Assembly (NCBI GenBank): GCA_902590915.1
Contig: CACIYQ010000002.1
Span: 62,001-126,000, forward strand
Reading direction: 5' to 3'
DNA length: 64,000 nt
DNA from: an uncultured Pelagibacteraceae bacterium
Lineage (GTDB): Bacteria > Pseudomonadota > Alphaproteobacteria > Pelagibacterales > Pelagibacteraceae
Part shown: in pieces, positions 1 to 11,722 of the stretch
Position numbering within the stretch: position 1 is the stretch's first letter
Layout: each line of letters opens with the position of its first letter
Made by a program: the position numbers and the translations under genes
The notes under the pieces: generated by a model
The model's database searches: none
Told to the model about the DNA's origin: nothing
The model's input: the letters and a program-made list of their open reading frames with translations, nothing else

Positions 1-28
1 GACAAGAGGTGCCAAAATATTTAACTAA

Positions 29-1069
<1,041 letters not shown>

Positions 1070-1173
1070 ATTTTGATAAAAGCCCAAAAGTGACTTAAAA
1101 TTTAGTATAAATTTAACATTTATTTTGCAATATCACCTATAGATTGTAATATAAATTTTTCTAAAATTTAGTT

Positions 1174-2745
1174 ATGAGCAACAAAGATAGAGTTATAATT
1201 TTCGATACTACCATGCGAGATGGTGAGCAATCACCAGGTGCGTCTATGAGTTTGGAGGAAAAAATCCAAATTGCAAGGGTATTTGATGAATTAGGAATAG
1301 ATATTATTGAAGCAGGCTTTCCAATTGCATCCCCTGGAGATTTTGAAGCAGTAACTGAAGTTAGCAAGATTTTAAAAAAATCTATCCCTGCAGGATTATC
1401 TAGACATTCCAAGAAAGATATTGATAGAGCCTATGAAGCTTTAAAACATGCTCCAAGATTTAGAATTCACACATTTATTTCAACAAGTCCTCTTCATATG
1501 AAGCATAAGTTAAATATGTCTCCAGATGATGTGTACGAGTCTATTGGACAGCATGTTGCCTATGCAAGAAAATTTACTGATGATGTTGAATGGTCATGTG
1601 AAGATGGCACAAGAACAGATATGGATTTTATGTGCAAGACCGTGGAACTAGCTATTAAAAATGGGGCAACAACAATAAATATTCCTGATACGGTTGGTTA
1701 TACTATTCCATCTGAGTTTACCAAAATAATTGAAACATTATTAAATAAAGTTCCAAATATTGATCAAGCAATTTTATCAACACACTGTCATAATGACTTA
1801 GGTTTAGCAGTTGCAAACTCTTTAGCTGGCGTACAGGCTGGAGCTAGACAAATTGAATGTACCATCAATGGGTTAGGAGAAAGAGCTGGAAATGCTGCAC
1901 TTGAAGAAGTTGTGATGGCAATCAAAACGAGACCAGATTTGATGCCTTATGAAACAGGCATTAACACAACCCTTCTAAGTAAAGCTTCTAAAATTGTTTC
2001 AAATGCAACAGGATTTCCTGTACAATATAACAAAGCAATTGTTGGGAAAAATGCTTTTGCACATGAGGCAGGTATTCATCAGGATGGAATGCTTAAAAAT
2101 AGACAAACATACGAAATTATGACCCCTGAAAGTGTTGGTGTTAAACAAACCTCATTAGTAATGGGTAAACATTCTGGCAGACATGCATTTAAAGATAAAT
2201 TAAACAGTTTAGGCTATCCTGATTTAATGGATGATGTTGTAAGCAATGCTTTTGCTAAGTTTAAAGTTTTAGCGGATAAGAAAAAACATGTTTATGATGA
2301 GGATATCATTGCTTTAATAGATGATAGTTTGATTATTGATAATAAAGTAAATGCAATTAGTCTCAAATCTTTAAAAGTTTTTGCTGGAACGGGTGAACCT
2401 CAAAGAGCAGAAATGACTTTGGATGTATATGGCGACATCAAAAAAGCGTCAGAAACTGGAGATGGTCCAGTAGATGCGATTTTTAAATGTATCAAAACAC
2501 TATTTCCGCATGAAGTAAATTTACAATTGTATCAAGTACACGCTGTAACGGAAGGAACAGATGCTCAAGCTACAGTTAGTGTCAAAATTGAGGAAAAAGG
2601 AAAAACCACAGTTGGGCAGGCTGCTGATACAGATACATTAGTAGCATCGGCAAATGCATATATTAATTCATTAAATAAAATGATTATAAAACGTGATAAA
2701 ACAGCTCCAATGGAGCAAGAAAGTCAGAAAGTAAGAGGTATATAA
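1174..2745 (+). CDS. leuA: 2-isopropylmalate synthase
   Basis: First committed step of leucine synthesis: acetyl-CoA plus 2-ketoisovalerate gives 2-isopropylmalate. The N-terminal HMGL-like TIM barrel starts with the DTTMRDGEQSPG motif near residue 11. It also carries the metal-binding STHCHNDLG motif and the GLGERAGNA signature near residues 230-240. The remaining C-terminal part (about 390-523) is the LeuA dimerisation/allosteric domain that normally gives leucine feedback inhibition. Length 523 is standard. The stop codon is directly followed by the mreB ATG, so leuA and the cell-shape operon are probably one transcript. Confidence 0.97.
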   Translation: MSNKDRVIIFDTTMRDGEQSPGASMSLEEKIQIARVFDELGIDIIEAGFPIASPGDFEAVTEVSKILKKSIPAGLSRHSKKDIDRAYEALKHAPRFRIHTFISTSPLHMKHKLNMSPDDVYESIGQHVAYARKFTDDVEWSCEDGTRTDMDFMCKTVELAIKNGATTINIPDTVGYTIPSEFTKIIETLLNKVPNIDQAILSTHCHNDLGLAVANSLAGVQAGARQIECTINGLGERAGNAALEEVVMAIKTRPDLMPYETGINTTLLSKASKIVSNATGFPVQYNKAIVGKNAFAHEAGIHQDGMLKNRQTYEIMTPESVGVKQTSLVMGKHSGRHAFKDKLNSLGYPDLMDDVVSNAFAKFKVLADKKKHVYDEDIIALIDDSLIIDNKVNAISLKSLKVFAGTGEPQRAEMTLDVYGDIKKASETGDGPVDAIFKCIKTLFPHEVNLQLYQVHAVTEGTDAQATVSVKIEEKGKTTVGQAADTDTLVASANAYINSLNKMIIKRDKTAPMEQESQKVRGI

Positions 2746-3780
<1,035 letters not shown>

Positions 3781-3785
3781 AAATA

Positions 3786-4634
3786 ATGGCTGTAGGCAGA
3801 GATGATTTTGTAATTGCCTTTAGATCTGCCTTTCTTAGCAAAAAAGGTAAACAGAAATTTTCTTTACTAAGTTTAATCATATTATCAATTATAATAATTA
3901 TATTAAGCAATATCAATTTCAAACCTATCAGTTCTTTAAGGGTAGGTATTAACGAAATTATTTACTCTTTATCGTATTTAGTATCAATTCCTGAAAAAAA
4001 AATTCAAAAATTTAATAATCAATTGAGCAAACATTTAAACTTATTTGAAATATATCAAAATACAAAGATAGAATTAGAGAATATAAAACAAAAAGAATTA
4101 ACCAATAATTTTTTGGAATTGGAAAATCAAAAATTAAGAAATTTAATCGATGAAAATATATCTTCTGAGGAAATTTTAGCAAAAGTTTTGATTGATAAAG
4201 ACAGTCCTTTCTTAAAATCGATTATTTTGAATAAAGGAAGCAAAGATAACATTAAAGCAGGAATGGGTATAATTGATGGGGTTTACCTTGTTGGTCAAAT
4301 AATTGAGGTAAATTATACCTATTCGCGCGCCCTATTATTATCTGATTTAAATAGTAAAATACCATCAGTTTTAGCACCGAACAATATTCAAGCAGTCATT
4401 TCAGGTACTGGAAAAAATTTTGGAAAAATTGAACATACTAAAGATGATATTAAAGATGACCTAAAAGATAAGGAAGTCATAATTTATACTTCAGGGCTTG
4501 GAGGAATTTTTAAACCTGGAATACCTATCGGTAAAATTTCTAAAGATAATCAAAATAGAGTAATTTTTTTCTCTGATTTTACTCAGTTGGATTATGTAAA
4601 GATAATCTCATTTAAAGTTGGAGATATCAAATAA
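3786..4634 (+). CDS. mreC: Rod shape-determining protein MreC
   Basis: Bitopic inner-membrane protein whose periplasmic part contacts and activates PBP2 in the elongasome. One transmembrane helix (about residues 26-45) is followed by a coiled-coil stretch rich in Q, K, E and L (about 70-120) and a beta-rich MreC domain. That domain includes the conserved GIIDGVYLVGQI segment. Length 282 is normal. The gene overlaps mreD by one base (TAATG), which suggests translational coupling. The lack of much sequence beyond the family pattern is usual for this fast-evolving protein. Confidence 0.9.
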   Translation: MAVGRDDFVIAFRSAFLSKKGKQKFSLLSLIILSIIIIILSNINFKPISSLRVGINEIIYSLSYLVSIPEKKIQKFNNQLSKHLNLFEIYQNTKIELENIKQKELTNNFLELENQKLRNLIDENISSEEILAKVLIDKDSPFLKSIILNKGSKDNIKAGMGIIDGVYLVGQIIEVNYTYSRALLLSDLNSKIPSVLAPNNIQAVISGTGKNFGKIEHTKDDIKDDLKDKEVIIYTSGLGGIFKPGIPIGKISKDNQNRVIFFSDFTQLDYVKIISFKVGDIK

Positions 4635-5152
4635 TGTCATCTTTAAATAAAGTTTCTCTCCAAAGAGTATTCATATCTTATTTACCATTAATATTTTTGT
4701 TCGTTTCGGTGCTTAACAATTTTGATTTTAATTATTTAAAAATTGAAAATTTTTCCTTTAACTTTGCTTATATTTTAATTTTTTATTGGACTTTAAGAAA
4801 TCCAGACAGCTTAGGATACCTGGCAATTTTTTTTGCAGGGATAATTAATGACGTTGTAATAGCTTTTCCCCTAGGAATAAGTAGCTTGTGCTACTTGCTT
4901 TTATGTTCAGTTACTTCATATATAAGAAATATTACTCTAAATCCAAACTTTGTAAAAGATTGGTTTTCTTTTTTATTTGTAATAATTTTAATTAATTCAG
5001 TTCAAGTAATTACACTCGATTTAATATTTTTATTGGACATCAATTATATGAGATATTTAACTAATACAGGATTTACATTTTTATTTTATCCTGCATTTTT
5101 TGTATTTTTTAATTACTTGAGTACTAAAATTTCAAAATATAAAAATGATTAA
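4634..5152 (+). CDS. mreD: Rod shape-determining protein MreD
   Basis: Small integral membrane partner of MreC and MreB. The 172 residues are almost entirely hydrophobic, with about five predicted membrane segments. The motif-like stretch GIINDVVIAFPLGISS is typical of MreD, where a Gly-x-x-x-Asp followed by a short loop is conserved. Identification rests on topology, length and position between mreC and mrdA more than on strong motifs. It overlaps mreC by one base and mrdA by eight bases. Confidence 0.87.
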   Translation: MSSLNKVSLQRVFISYLPLIFLFVSVLNNFDFNYLKIENFSFNFAYILIFYWTLRNPDSLGYLAIFFAGIINDVVIAFPLGISSLCYLLLCSVTSYIRNITLNPNFVKDWFSFLFVIILINSVQVITLDLIFLLDINYMRYLTNTGFTFLFYPAFFVFFNYLSTKISKYKND

Positions 5153-7049
5153 AGAAAATTTAGGTATCAGAAAGTCAGACGTTTTTAATAGACGAATGTT
5201 TATAATTGGTATGGTTAAGGTGGTTATTTTAGCTGGAATTGTTTCTCGTCTTTTTTCACTTCAAATTAATGAAAACAAAAAATATCTTACCCTCTCAGAC
5301 AAAAATAGAATACGTGAGTGGAAACTACCCCCTACCAGAGGAAACATTGTAGATTATTTTGGAAACATAATCGCAGGAAATTTAAAAGTTTATCAGTTAC
5401 ATATTATACCTGAACAAGTTGAAAACTTTAATTATCTTCTTGTAAGACTTAAAACACTTCTAGATTTGAGTGATAAAAAAATTCAAAAAATAACTGAGTT
5501 AAAAAATAAATTAAAACCCTGGGACAGTATAATTGTCTCTGAAAATTTAACCTGGAGTCAGTTTTTGAAAGTCAATAATTATCTCTACGATCTTGTTGGT
5601 GTAAAACCTGTGATGACAATATCAAGAAATTATCCATTTAATGATGTTTATACACATGTTCTTGGCTATGTTAGCCAGCCCAATCAAGAGGAAATTATTG
5701 AAAATAAAACAGTACAAGAAAGATTCGTGCCAGGAATGAAAATTGGAAAATTGGGACTAGAAAAAAAGTTTGAAAATCATTTAATTGGAACTAACTCAAT
5801 TCAAAGATATGAGGTTAATGCTTATGGTAAAAGGATCAATCAACTTGAGTTCCAAAAAGGATCTCAAGGTAATAAAATCAGACTCACTTTAGACACTGAA
5901 GTTCAAAAACTTTCAGCAAAATTACTTTTAAATAAAGCTGGATCAATAAGTGTGATGGATATTTATACTGGCGATATAATTGCAATGTATTCCTCACCAT
6001 CTTACGATCCAAATTTATTTTTATTTGGAATTAGCCAAGATGAATGGGAATTAATAAGAAATAACCCATTAAAACCTTTGATCCATAAAACTATTTCTGG
6101 CCTTTATTCACCGGGATCAACCATAAAACCTATCGTAGCTCTTTCAGCTTTGGAAAATAAAATCATAAATCCAAATTTTAAGGTTAAATGTACTGGTAAA
6201 ACAGAACTTTATGGACAAACGTTTCATTGTTGGAAAGAGAAGGGCCATGGATTTGTCAGCTTAAAAAATGCAATGAAACAATCCTGTGATACTTATTTTT
6301 ATGAAATTGCACGTTTGTTAGGTGTTGATCGATTAAATATTACTGCCAAAAAATTTGGGCTTGGTGAAAAGGTATTAGGACAATATTTCGATAATGAAAA
6401 ACAAGGATTGTTTCCAAATACTAGCTGGAAAAAAAATAATCTAGGAAGAGGATGGGTGTTAGGTGAAACATTGATTACAGGAATTGGACAAGGTTACACC
6501 CAAACTACTCCTTTACAGTTATGTTTAATGACCGCGCAAATTGCAAATGGCGGATACAAAATAAAACCAAAAATTCTTGTAAATAATAAGCCATTGAGTT
6601 TGGAACAGGCAAAAAATTCAATGAAATTTGACTCTTTACATTCTTCTAATTTAAAATTATTTGATGATCCAAAAAATATTAAAATAGTTCAAGAGGCAAT
6701 GTTTAGTTCTACTAATGAAATATATGGAACCTCCTATAAATCTAGAATTGATGACCCCAAATATCAATTCGCAGGAAAAACAGGCACATCTCAAGTAAAA
6801 AGAATCAGTAAAAGAGAAAGAGAGCTAGATCTCAAATTAGAACAAATACCTTACAAAGACAGAGATCACGCACTTTATGTTGCCTATGGACCTTACATAA
6901 ATCCCCGGTATGCTTTGAGTATAATTGTTGAACATGGTGGCTCGGGAAGTAAAACGGCCGCTCCAATGGCAAAAGAATTATTTAAACTTATAATAGATAG
7001 AGACGATCTAAGAAAAAAACAATCTAACTTCGAGGATATAAATATATAA
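5145..7049 (+). CDS. mrdA: Penicillin-binding protein 2 (elongasome transpeptidase)
   Basis: Class B PBP that cross-links peptidoglycan during elongation, anchored by one N-terminal membrane helix (about residues 20-40) with the rest periplasmic. The three transpeptidase motifs are present: S325-T-I-K328 (active-site serine), S380-C-D382, and K545-T-G-T. The pedestal domain (about 60-240) carries the PPTRGNIVD box typical of class B enzymes. The 634-residue length fits PBP2. It sits between mreD and mrdB (rodA), its glycosyltransferase partner, whose ATG directly follows this stop codon. Confidence 0.96.
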   Translation: MIKENLGIRKSDVFNRRMFIIGMVKVVILAGIVSRLFSLQINENKKYLTLSDKNRIREWKLPPTRGNIVDYFGNIIAGNLKVYQLHIIPEQVENFNYLLVRLKTLLDLSDKKIQKITELKNKLKPWDSIIVSENLTWSQFLKVNNYLYDLVGVKPVMTISRNYPFNDVYTHVLGYVSQPNQEEIIENKTVQERFVPGMKIGKLGLEKKFENHLIGTNSIQRYEVNAYGKRINQLEFQKGSQGNKIRLTLDTEVQKLSAKLLLNKAGSISVMDIYTGDIIAMYSSPSYDPNLFLFGISQDEWELIRNNPLKPLIHKTISGLYSPGSTIKPIVALSALENKIINPNFKVKCTGKTELYGQTFHCWKEKGHGFVSLKNAMKQSCDTYFYEIARLLGVDRLNITAKKFGLGEKVLGQYFDNEKQGLFPNTSWKKNNLGRGWVLGETLITGIGQGYTQTTPLQLCLMTAQIANGGYKIKPKILVNNKPLSLEQAKNSMKFDSLHSSNLKLFDDPKNIKIVQEAMFSSTNEIYGTSYKSRIDDPKYQFAGKTGTSQVKRISKRERELDLKLEQIPYKDRDHALYVAYGPYINPRYALSIIVEHGGSGSKTAAPMAKELFKLIIDRDDLRKKQSNFEDINI

Positions 7050-8177
7050 ATGTTTTATTATAAACGATTAAACTCAGATCTTTCGTTTATTCAAAAAATT
7101 AAGGAGATAGATTATGTACTTTTAATCTGCATAATACTTTTATCTTTAATAAGCTTGATGGTGATGTATTCAACAGATGGTGGAGATATACTTTTCCATA
7201 CTAAAAACCATTTCATGAAACTTACAGTTCTATTTCCATTAATGATGGTGATAGCTTTTTTTAATATTAAACATTGGCATACTTTTGCTTATCTTCTTTA
7301 TTTTCTAATTATTCTTTTGTTAGTTTGGGTTTCTTTTTTTGGCCTTAAAGCTTCAGGTTCGCAAAGATGGATGAATTTGTATTTTTTTGTTCTACAACCT
7401 TCAGAATTAATGAAAATAGCTATCATATTAACATTAGCAAAATATTATCATCGAGTAAAAATTGAAAATGTAAATTCTCTTGGTAGTATAACTTTAGTTT
7501 TAGCAATCATATTGTTACCTGTTATTCTAGTAATTTCTCAACCAGATCTTGGTACATCAGTATTAATAGCCCTAAGTGGATTAATTATTCTGTGGATTGC
7601 AGGTATTAAAATCAAATATTTTGTTTATTCTTTTATTTTTGGAATTATTTCCTTACCTTTTATTATTTCGTTTTTAAAACCCTATCAAAAACTAAGAATT
7701 CTTACCTTTTTAGACCCGGATAGAGATCCTCTAGGTGCGGGATATCAAATTATCCAATCTAAAATTGCAATTGGTTCAGGTGGATTTAATGGTAAAGGAT
7801 TTTTAAAAGGCACACAGAGCTATCTAGATTTTTTACCAGAAAAGCATACAGATTTTATTTTTACATTATTTTCAGAGGAATTTGGCTTTATTGGATCTGT
7901 AGGACTTTTAATTTTATATACAATAATCATTATAAGAATTATTCGTATCGGAGCTTTATCGAGAAGTAATTTTTCTAAATTGTTTTGTTTTGGTTTTGCT
8001 TTTTCAATTTTTATTTATATCGTAGTAAATCTATCAATGGTTTTAGGCTTACTGCCAATCGTTGGATCACCTTTACCCATCATTTCATATGGTGGTTCTT
8101 CTTTGTTAACTACGATGATTGGGTTTGGAATTGTTTTTAGTGCCAAAATAAATCACAGGCAATTAATTGCTGGATAA
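7050..8177 (+). CDS. mrdB: Peptidoglycan glycosyltransferase RodA
   Basis: SEDS-family lipid II polymerase that works with PBP2 in cell elongation. The 375-residue protein has about ten membrane segments. It carries SEDS signatures: the QPSELMKI motif near residues 113-120, QPDLGTS, the EKHTDFIFTLFSEEFGF loop, and the C-terminal PIISYGGSSLL box. It is the last gene of the leuA-mreBCD-mrdA-mrdB run; 75 bases follow before the next ATG, and they contain a candidate promoter for the ammonium transporter gene. Confidence 0.96.
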   Translation: MFYYKRLNSDLSFIQKIKEIDYVLLICIILLSLISLMVMYSTDGGDILFHTKNHFMKLTVLFPLMMVIAFFNIKHWHTFAYLLYFLIILLLVWVSFFGLKASGSQRWMNLYFFVLQPSELMKIAIILTLAKYYHRVKIENVNSLGSITLVLAIILLPVILVISQPDLGTSVLIALSGLIILWIAGIKIKYFVYSFIFGIISLPFIISFLKPYQKLRILTFLDPDRDPLGAGYQIIQSKIAIGSGGFNGKGFLKGTQSYLDFLPEKHTDFIFTLFSEEFGFIGSVGLLILYTIIIIRIIRIGALSRSNFSKLFCFGFAFSIFIYIVVNLSMVLGLLPIVGSPLPIISYGGSSLLTTMIGFGIVFSAKINHRQLIAG

Positions 8178-8196
8178 AAGCTGAATAAAACCTACT

Positions 8197-8225
8197 TTGA
8201 ACATTAATCTAATTTGTTATATATA
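8197..8225 (+). promoter_or_regulatory. Candidate sigma-70-type promoter of the Amt-phosphatase gene
   Basis: TTGAAC at 8197-8202 and TATATA at 8220-8225 are 17 bases apart, a good fit to a vegetative promoter. Transcription would start about 20 bases before the ribosome-binding site AAGGAG that precedes the ATG at 8253. A second TATAAT at 8234-8239 has no matching upstream box. No sigma-54 (GG-N10-GC) element is visible, although many ammonium transporter genes use one. This is pattern matching in very AT-rich DNA, so confidence is limited. Confidence 0.35.
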
Positions 8226-8252
8226 CTTTAAGTTATAATCTAAAGGAGTAAC

Positions 8253-10403
8253 ATGGAGAGTTTAAATTTGGACTCAGTTAAATCATTTGTTGATACCCTT
8301 TGGGTTATAGATTGTGCAATTCTAGTTTTCATTATGCAGGCTGGATTTATGTGTATGGAAACTGGACTTTCTAGATATAAAAATAGTATTAATGTTGCTT
8401 TGAAGAATGCTGCCGATTTTGGTGTAGCTGTAGTTATTTTCTGGATATTTGGTTTCGGCTTAATGTTTGGTAAAAGTTATAACGGCATAATTGGCACAGA
8501 CCTATTCTTTTTCAAAACTGAACAAGCTGAATATATGACATATTTCGTTTTTCAAGCGATGTTTGTTGCAACAGCAGCAACTATTGTCTCAGGTGCAGTT
8601 GCTGAGAGAATGAAATTTAATGGATATATAATAATAACCATTCTTGCGACTGGAATTATTTATCCAATTGTCGGTCATTGGGCATGGTCATCAAGTTACT
8701 TAAATAATATAGATGCAACTAGACAATTGTTAGCCATAACCGGACAAGTAAAGACAACGGGTTGGTTAACAGACATTGGATTTATAGATTTTGCAGGCAG
8801 TACGATTGTACACTCTGTTGGAGGCTGGATTGCTTTATCGGCAGTGTTGGTCTTAGGACCAAGAATTGGAAAATATTCAGAGGCTAATAAAGGTAAGTTT
8901 ACTGGTTCAAGTTTTCCTTTAGCGGTTTTAGGAACTTTAATTTTATGGTTTGGATGGTTTGGATTTAATGGTGGGAGCAATGGAGCAATGGACGAGGTAG
9001 TACCTTTAATTTTAATCAATACTTTTCTTGCAGCTGCATTTGGTTTGTTAACTGGTTTAGGAATATCTTTTGCTTTATTTAAAAAACCAGATCCTTATTA
9101 TATTATTCTTGGACCACTGGCTGGATTAGTAGCAATTACCGCTGGCTGTAATTCTATGACGTCTGTCACATCCATTTTTGTGGGGATCATTGGTGCAGTT
9201 GTCGCAATTTTTGTTAATGAAGTTTTAAATAAATTAGAAATTGATGATGTTGTTGGCGCAGTCCCAGTTCATCTTGCAGCAGGTGTTTGGGGTACCTTAG
9301 CAGTTGGTTTGTTAAGTGATCTTGATATTTTAGGCACAGGGTTAACTCGATTTGAGCAAATTAAGGCGCAGTTAATTGGAATAGTGACAATTGGTATATT
9401 TTCTTTCTTTGGATCCTACATTTTACTAAAATTACTAAATTATTTTTATCCATTAAGAGTCAGCCCGATTCAAGAAGAACTTGGACTAAATATTGCAGAA
9501 CATAACGCAACTTCTGTAGAACATGATTTAATTTCGGTTTTAGAAAAACAATCAAAATCTGGAGATTTAAAAGTTAGAGGTCCTCAAGATCCATTTACAG
9601 CAGGAGGTGTCATTGGTCTTTATTATAATAGATTGATGAGTAAATTGGAAAACACAGAGGCAGAAAAACAAAAATGGAGAGATAGAATTTCTAATGAAGT
9701 TAAACTTGCGGTAAAAGTTCAGGAAAATTTTTTACCAAAAAGAAATTTAGAAAATTATCCAGTAACTGGAATTAATATTGCAGCAAGAGAAGTTTCAGGT
9801 GATTTTTTTAGTTTTTACCCTCATAATGATAGTGTTTATTTTATTATAGCGGATGTTGCTGGAAAAGGGATTCATGCAGGAATGGTGATGGCTAAGGCAT
9901 CGACATTATTTGAAATAATGTCAAGAGACAAGGTAGACCCTGATGAAATGATGTTTCACATGAATAATGATTTGTTTTTAACTAAAACAGGCGGAATGTT
10001 CGTTACTTCTATTTTAGGTGAATATAATATTAAAACTGATGAATTAAGATGGGTAAATGGTGGTCATCAACCAGCAATCATTCGTTCAATGAACGGAGAT
10101 TATCAGCAGTATGAAAGTAATTCACCTCCAATGGGCGTAATACTTCAAAAAGATAAATCTGTTTACAAAACTCATAAAGTTAAATTAGAAAATAAAAGAT
10201 TTTTTGCTTTTACAGATGGTTTATCTGAAAGTCTTAATAACTCAGGTGAAGAAATAGGTATTGATGGCTCCATAAAGATAATTGAAGACAATTTTAATAC
10301 TAATACAGGAAAACAATTATCCGATATATCAAATATGATTGTTAAAACTGCTGGTAAAAATAGCTTGAGTGATGATCTAACTTTAATTTGTATAGGGAAC
10401 TAA
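8253..10403 (+). CDS. Ammonium transporter fused to a PP2C/SpoIIE (RsbU-type) phosphatase
   Basis: Residues 1 to about 410 are a full Amt/MEP/Rh channel with about eleven membrane helices. They keep the twin histidines of the ammonia pore (H187 in STIVH, H340 in AVPVH), the DFAGS aspartate and the gate region near FVFQAMF. A linker (about 410-480) contains a charged helical stretch. Residues 485-716 are a PP2C-like SpoIIE/RsbU phosphatase with metal-binding aspartates in SGDFF (D517), DVAGKG (D534), FTDGLSE and SDDLTL. Fusion in one intact frame implies a transceptor: ammonium transport or binding could set phosphatase activity. The likely substrate is a phosphorylated STAS protein such as the one encoded at 36907-37206. 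A ribosome-binding site AAGGAG lies just upstream. Confidence 0.93.
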   Translation: MESLNLDSVKSFVDTLWVIDCAILVFIMQAGFMCMETGLSRYKNSINVALKNAADFGVAVVIFWIFGFGLMFGKSYNGIIGTDLFFFKTEQAEYMTYFVFQAMFVATAATIVSGAVAERMKFNGYIIITILATGIIYPIVGHWAWSSSYLNNIDATRQLLAITGQVKTTGWLTDIGFIDFAGSTIVHSVGGWIALSAVLVLGPRIGKYSEANKGKFTGSSFPLAVLGTLILWFGWFGFNGGSNGAMDEVVPLILINTFLAAAFGLLTGLGISFALFKKPDPYYIILGPLAGLVAITAGCNSMTSVTSIFVGIIGAVVAIFVNEVLNKLEIDDVVGAVPVHLAAGVWGTLAVGLLSDLDILGTGLTRFEQIKAQLIGIVTIGIFSFFGSYILLKLLNYFYPLRVSPIQEELGLNIAEHNATSVEHDLISVLEKQSKSGDLKVRGPQDPFTAGGVIGLYYNRLMSKLENTEAEKQKWRDRISNEVKLAVKVQENFLPKRNLENYPVTGINIAAREVSGDFFSFYPHNDSVYFIIADVAGKGIHAGMVMAKASTLFEIMSRDKVDPDEMMFHMNNDLFLTKTGGMFVTSILGEYNIKTDELRWVNGGHQPAIIRSMNGDYQQYESNSPPMGVILQKDKSVYKTHKVKLENKRFFAFTDGLSESLNNSGEEIGIDGSIKIIEDNFNTNTGKQLSDISNMIVKTAGKNSLSDDLTLICIGN

Positions 10404-10475
10404 AATTTTTAAAAAAATAAACCCGCGATCAAATATCATCTATAATAGTTGTATCGAAGAAAATATACCTATTGC

Positions 10476-11720
10476 GTGTTAGAAAAAAATATAAAAATTG
10501 GAGTGATTGGAGCAGGAATACAAGGTGTATGTAATGCTTTGTTTTTACAAAAAAAAGGCTTTAGGGTAACTATTTTCGATAGAAATAACCCTGGAGCACA
10601 AGCAGCTTCTTACGGTAATGCAGGGCATTTTTCGCCATATGCATCAGTTCCAATCAACAGACCAGATGTATTAACGGATGTGCCTGCAATGCTTTTGAGT
10701 TCAACAGGTCCACTAGCTTTAAAATGGAACTATGTTCCAAAAATGATCCCATGGTTTTTGAAATTTATAATGAATTCTACAAGTAATAAAATGATGCATA
10801 CAGCCAAAAATATGCATCAAATATTGGATCTTGCTTTACCAGCATACGATGAACTATTTGATGAAATTGATTTAGAAGGTTTAGTTGAGAACAAAGGAAT
10901 TCTTTATATTTGGAACGATCAAAATTTAAAAAGTAGAGAACTTGAAATTAATGTAAGAGAGGAATTGGGGGTTAAGCAGCAACTAGTTAACAAAGCTGAA
11001 ATTCACGACTTAGAACCACATATTAAACCTATCTATCATGCAGGGGTTTATTATCCATATGCAAGACACGCTCGTAATCCAAAAAAAATACTTTTAAAAC
11101 TATTTGATTTATTTTTGAAGAAAGGTGGAAAATTTAACAAAGTAAATATTAATGATGTTAATTTTGATAAAGAACGACCTGTTTTTAAAACTGATATACA
11201 AAGTTATGTTTTTGATAAAGCGGTAATTGCGTGTGGTGCTTTTTCAAAAAAATTGACAGATAACTTTGGTGAAAAAATACCGCTCGATACTGAAAGAGGA
11301 TATCATGTACATTTTAAAAATTGTGATCACTTACTTAGTAGACCGGTAATATTTTCAAATAGAGGATTTGGTATAACACCAATGGAACAAGGTTTAAGAG
11401 TAGTAGGAACAGTTGAATTTGGAGGATTGGATAATCCTCTGTCTAAATCAAGAGTTAAAAATTTAATTAACAACGCTAAATATATGCTTGGTGATTTACC
11501 TGAGCACGAAGATGAATGGTTGGGGTTTAGACCTACACTTCCTGATTTTTTACCAGTAATGGGTCCATCTAAAAATTATAAAAATATTTTTTATTGTTTT
11601 GGTCATCATCATTTGGGTTGGACTTTAGGACCTATATCAGGAAAGATTGTTTCTGGCATGATCGCAAACGAAAATACTAATTTAAATTTAAAACCTTATA
11701 GTTCTCTGAGATTTTCTTAA
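10476..11720 (+). CDS. FAD-dependent D-amino-acid dehydrogenase-like oxidoreductase (DadA family)
   Basis: Oxidoreductase of the DAO superfamily, expected to oxidise an amino acid (in DadA, a D-amino acid to 2-oxoacid plus ammonia) and feed electrons to the respiratory chain. The N-terminal FAD-binding motif is GVIGAGIQG, followed by a DadA-like SYGNAGHFSP segment. Near the C-terminus GHHHLGWTLGP is the typical FAD-contact region. I place the start at GTG 10476, which puts the dinucleotide fold close to the N-terminus. A TTG at 10449 is in frame, but it lies beside a TATAAT box (10441-10446) and may be upstream of the mRNA start. The substrate cannot be read from sequence. Ammonia release would fit the ammonium transporter next door. 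Confidence 0.8.
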   Translation: MLEKNIKIGVIGAGIQGVCNALFLQKKGFRVTIFDRNNPGAQAASYGNAGHFSPYASVPINRPDVLTDVPAMLLSSTGPLALKWNYVPKMIPWFLKFIMNSTSNKMMHTAKNMHQILDLALPAYDELFDEIDLEGLVENKGILYIWNDQNLKSRELEINVREELGVKQQLVNKAEIHDLEPHIKPIYHAGVYYPYARHARNPKKILLKLFDLFLKKGGKFNKVNINDVNFDKERPVFKTDIQSYVFDKAVIACGAFSKKLTDNFGEKIPLDTERGYHVHFKNCDHLLSRPVIFSNRGFGITPMEQGLRVVGTVEFGGLDNPLSKSRVKNLINNAKYMLGDLPEHEDEWLGFRPTLPDFLPVMGPSKNYKNIFYCFGHHHLGWTLGPISGKIVSGMIANENTNLNLKPYSSLRFS

Positions 11721-11722
11721 TT

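Noticed and set aside
1095-1116. AT-only inverted repeat between ilvC and leuA as a terminator
   Set aside because: The seven-base stem is all A/T, no T-run follows, and such repeats arise by chance in DNA this AT-rich.
10449-10475. TTG at 10449 as the start of the DadA-like gene
   Set aside because: It adds nine residues before the FAD fold and lies almost on the -10-like TATAAT box; GTG 10476 fits better, though this is not certain.
10476-11720. Assigning this FAD enzyme as LhgO, the partner of GlaH
   Set aside because: The SYGNAG-type N-terminal region and overall pattern fit the DadA group rather than 2-hydroxyglutarate oxidases, and it lies 40 kb from glaH.
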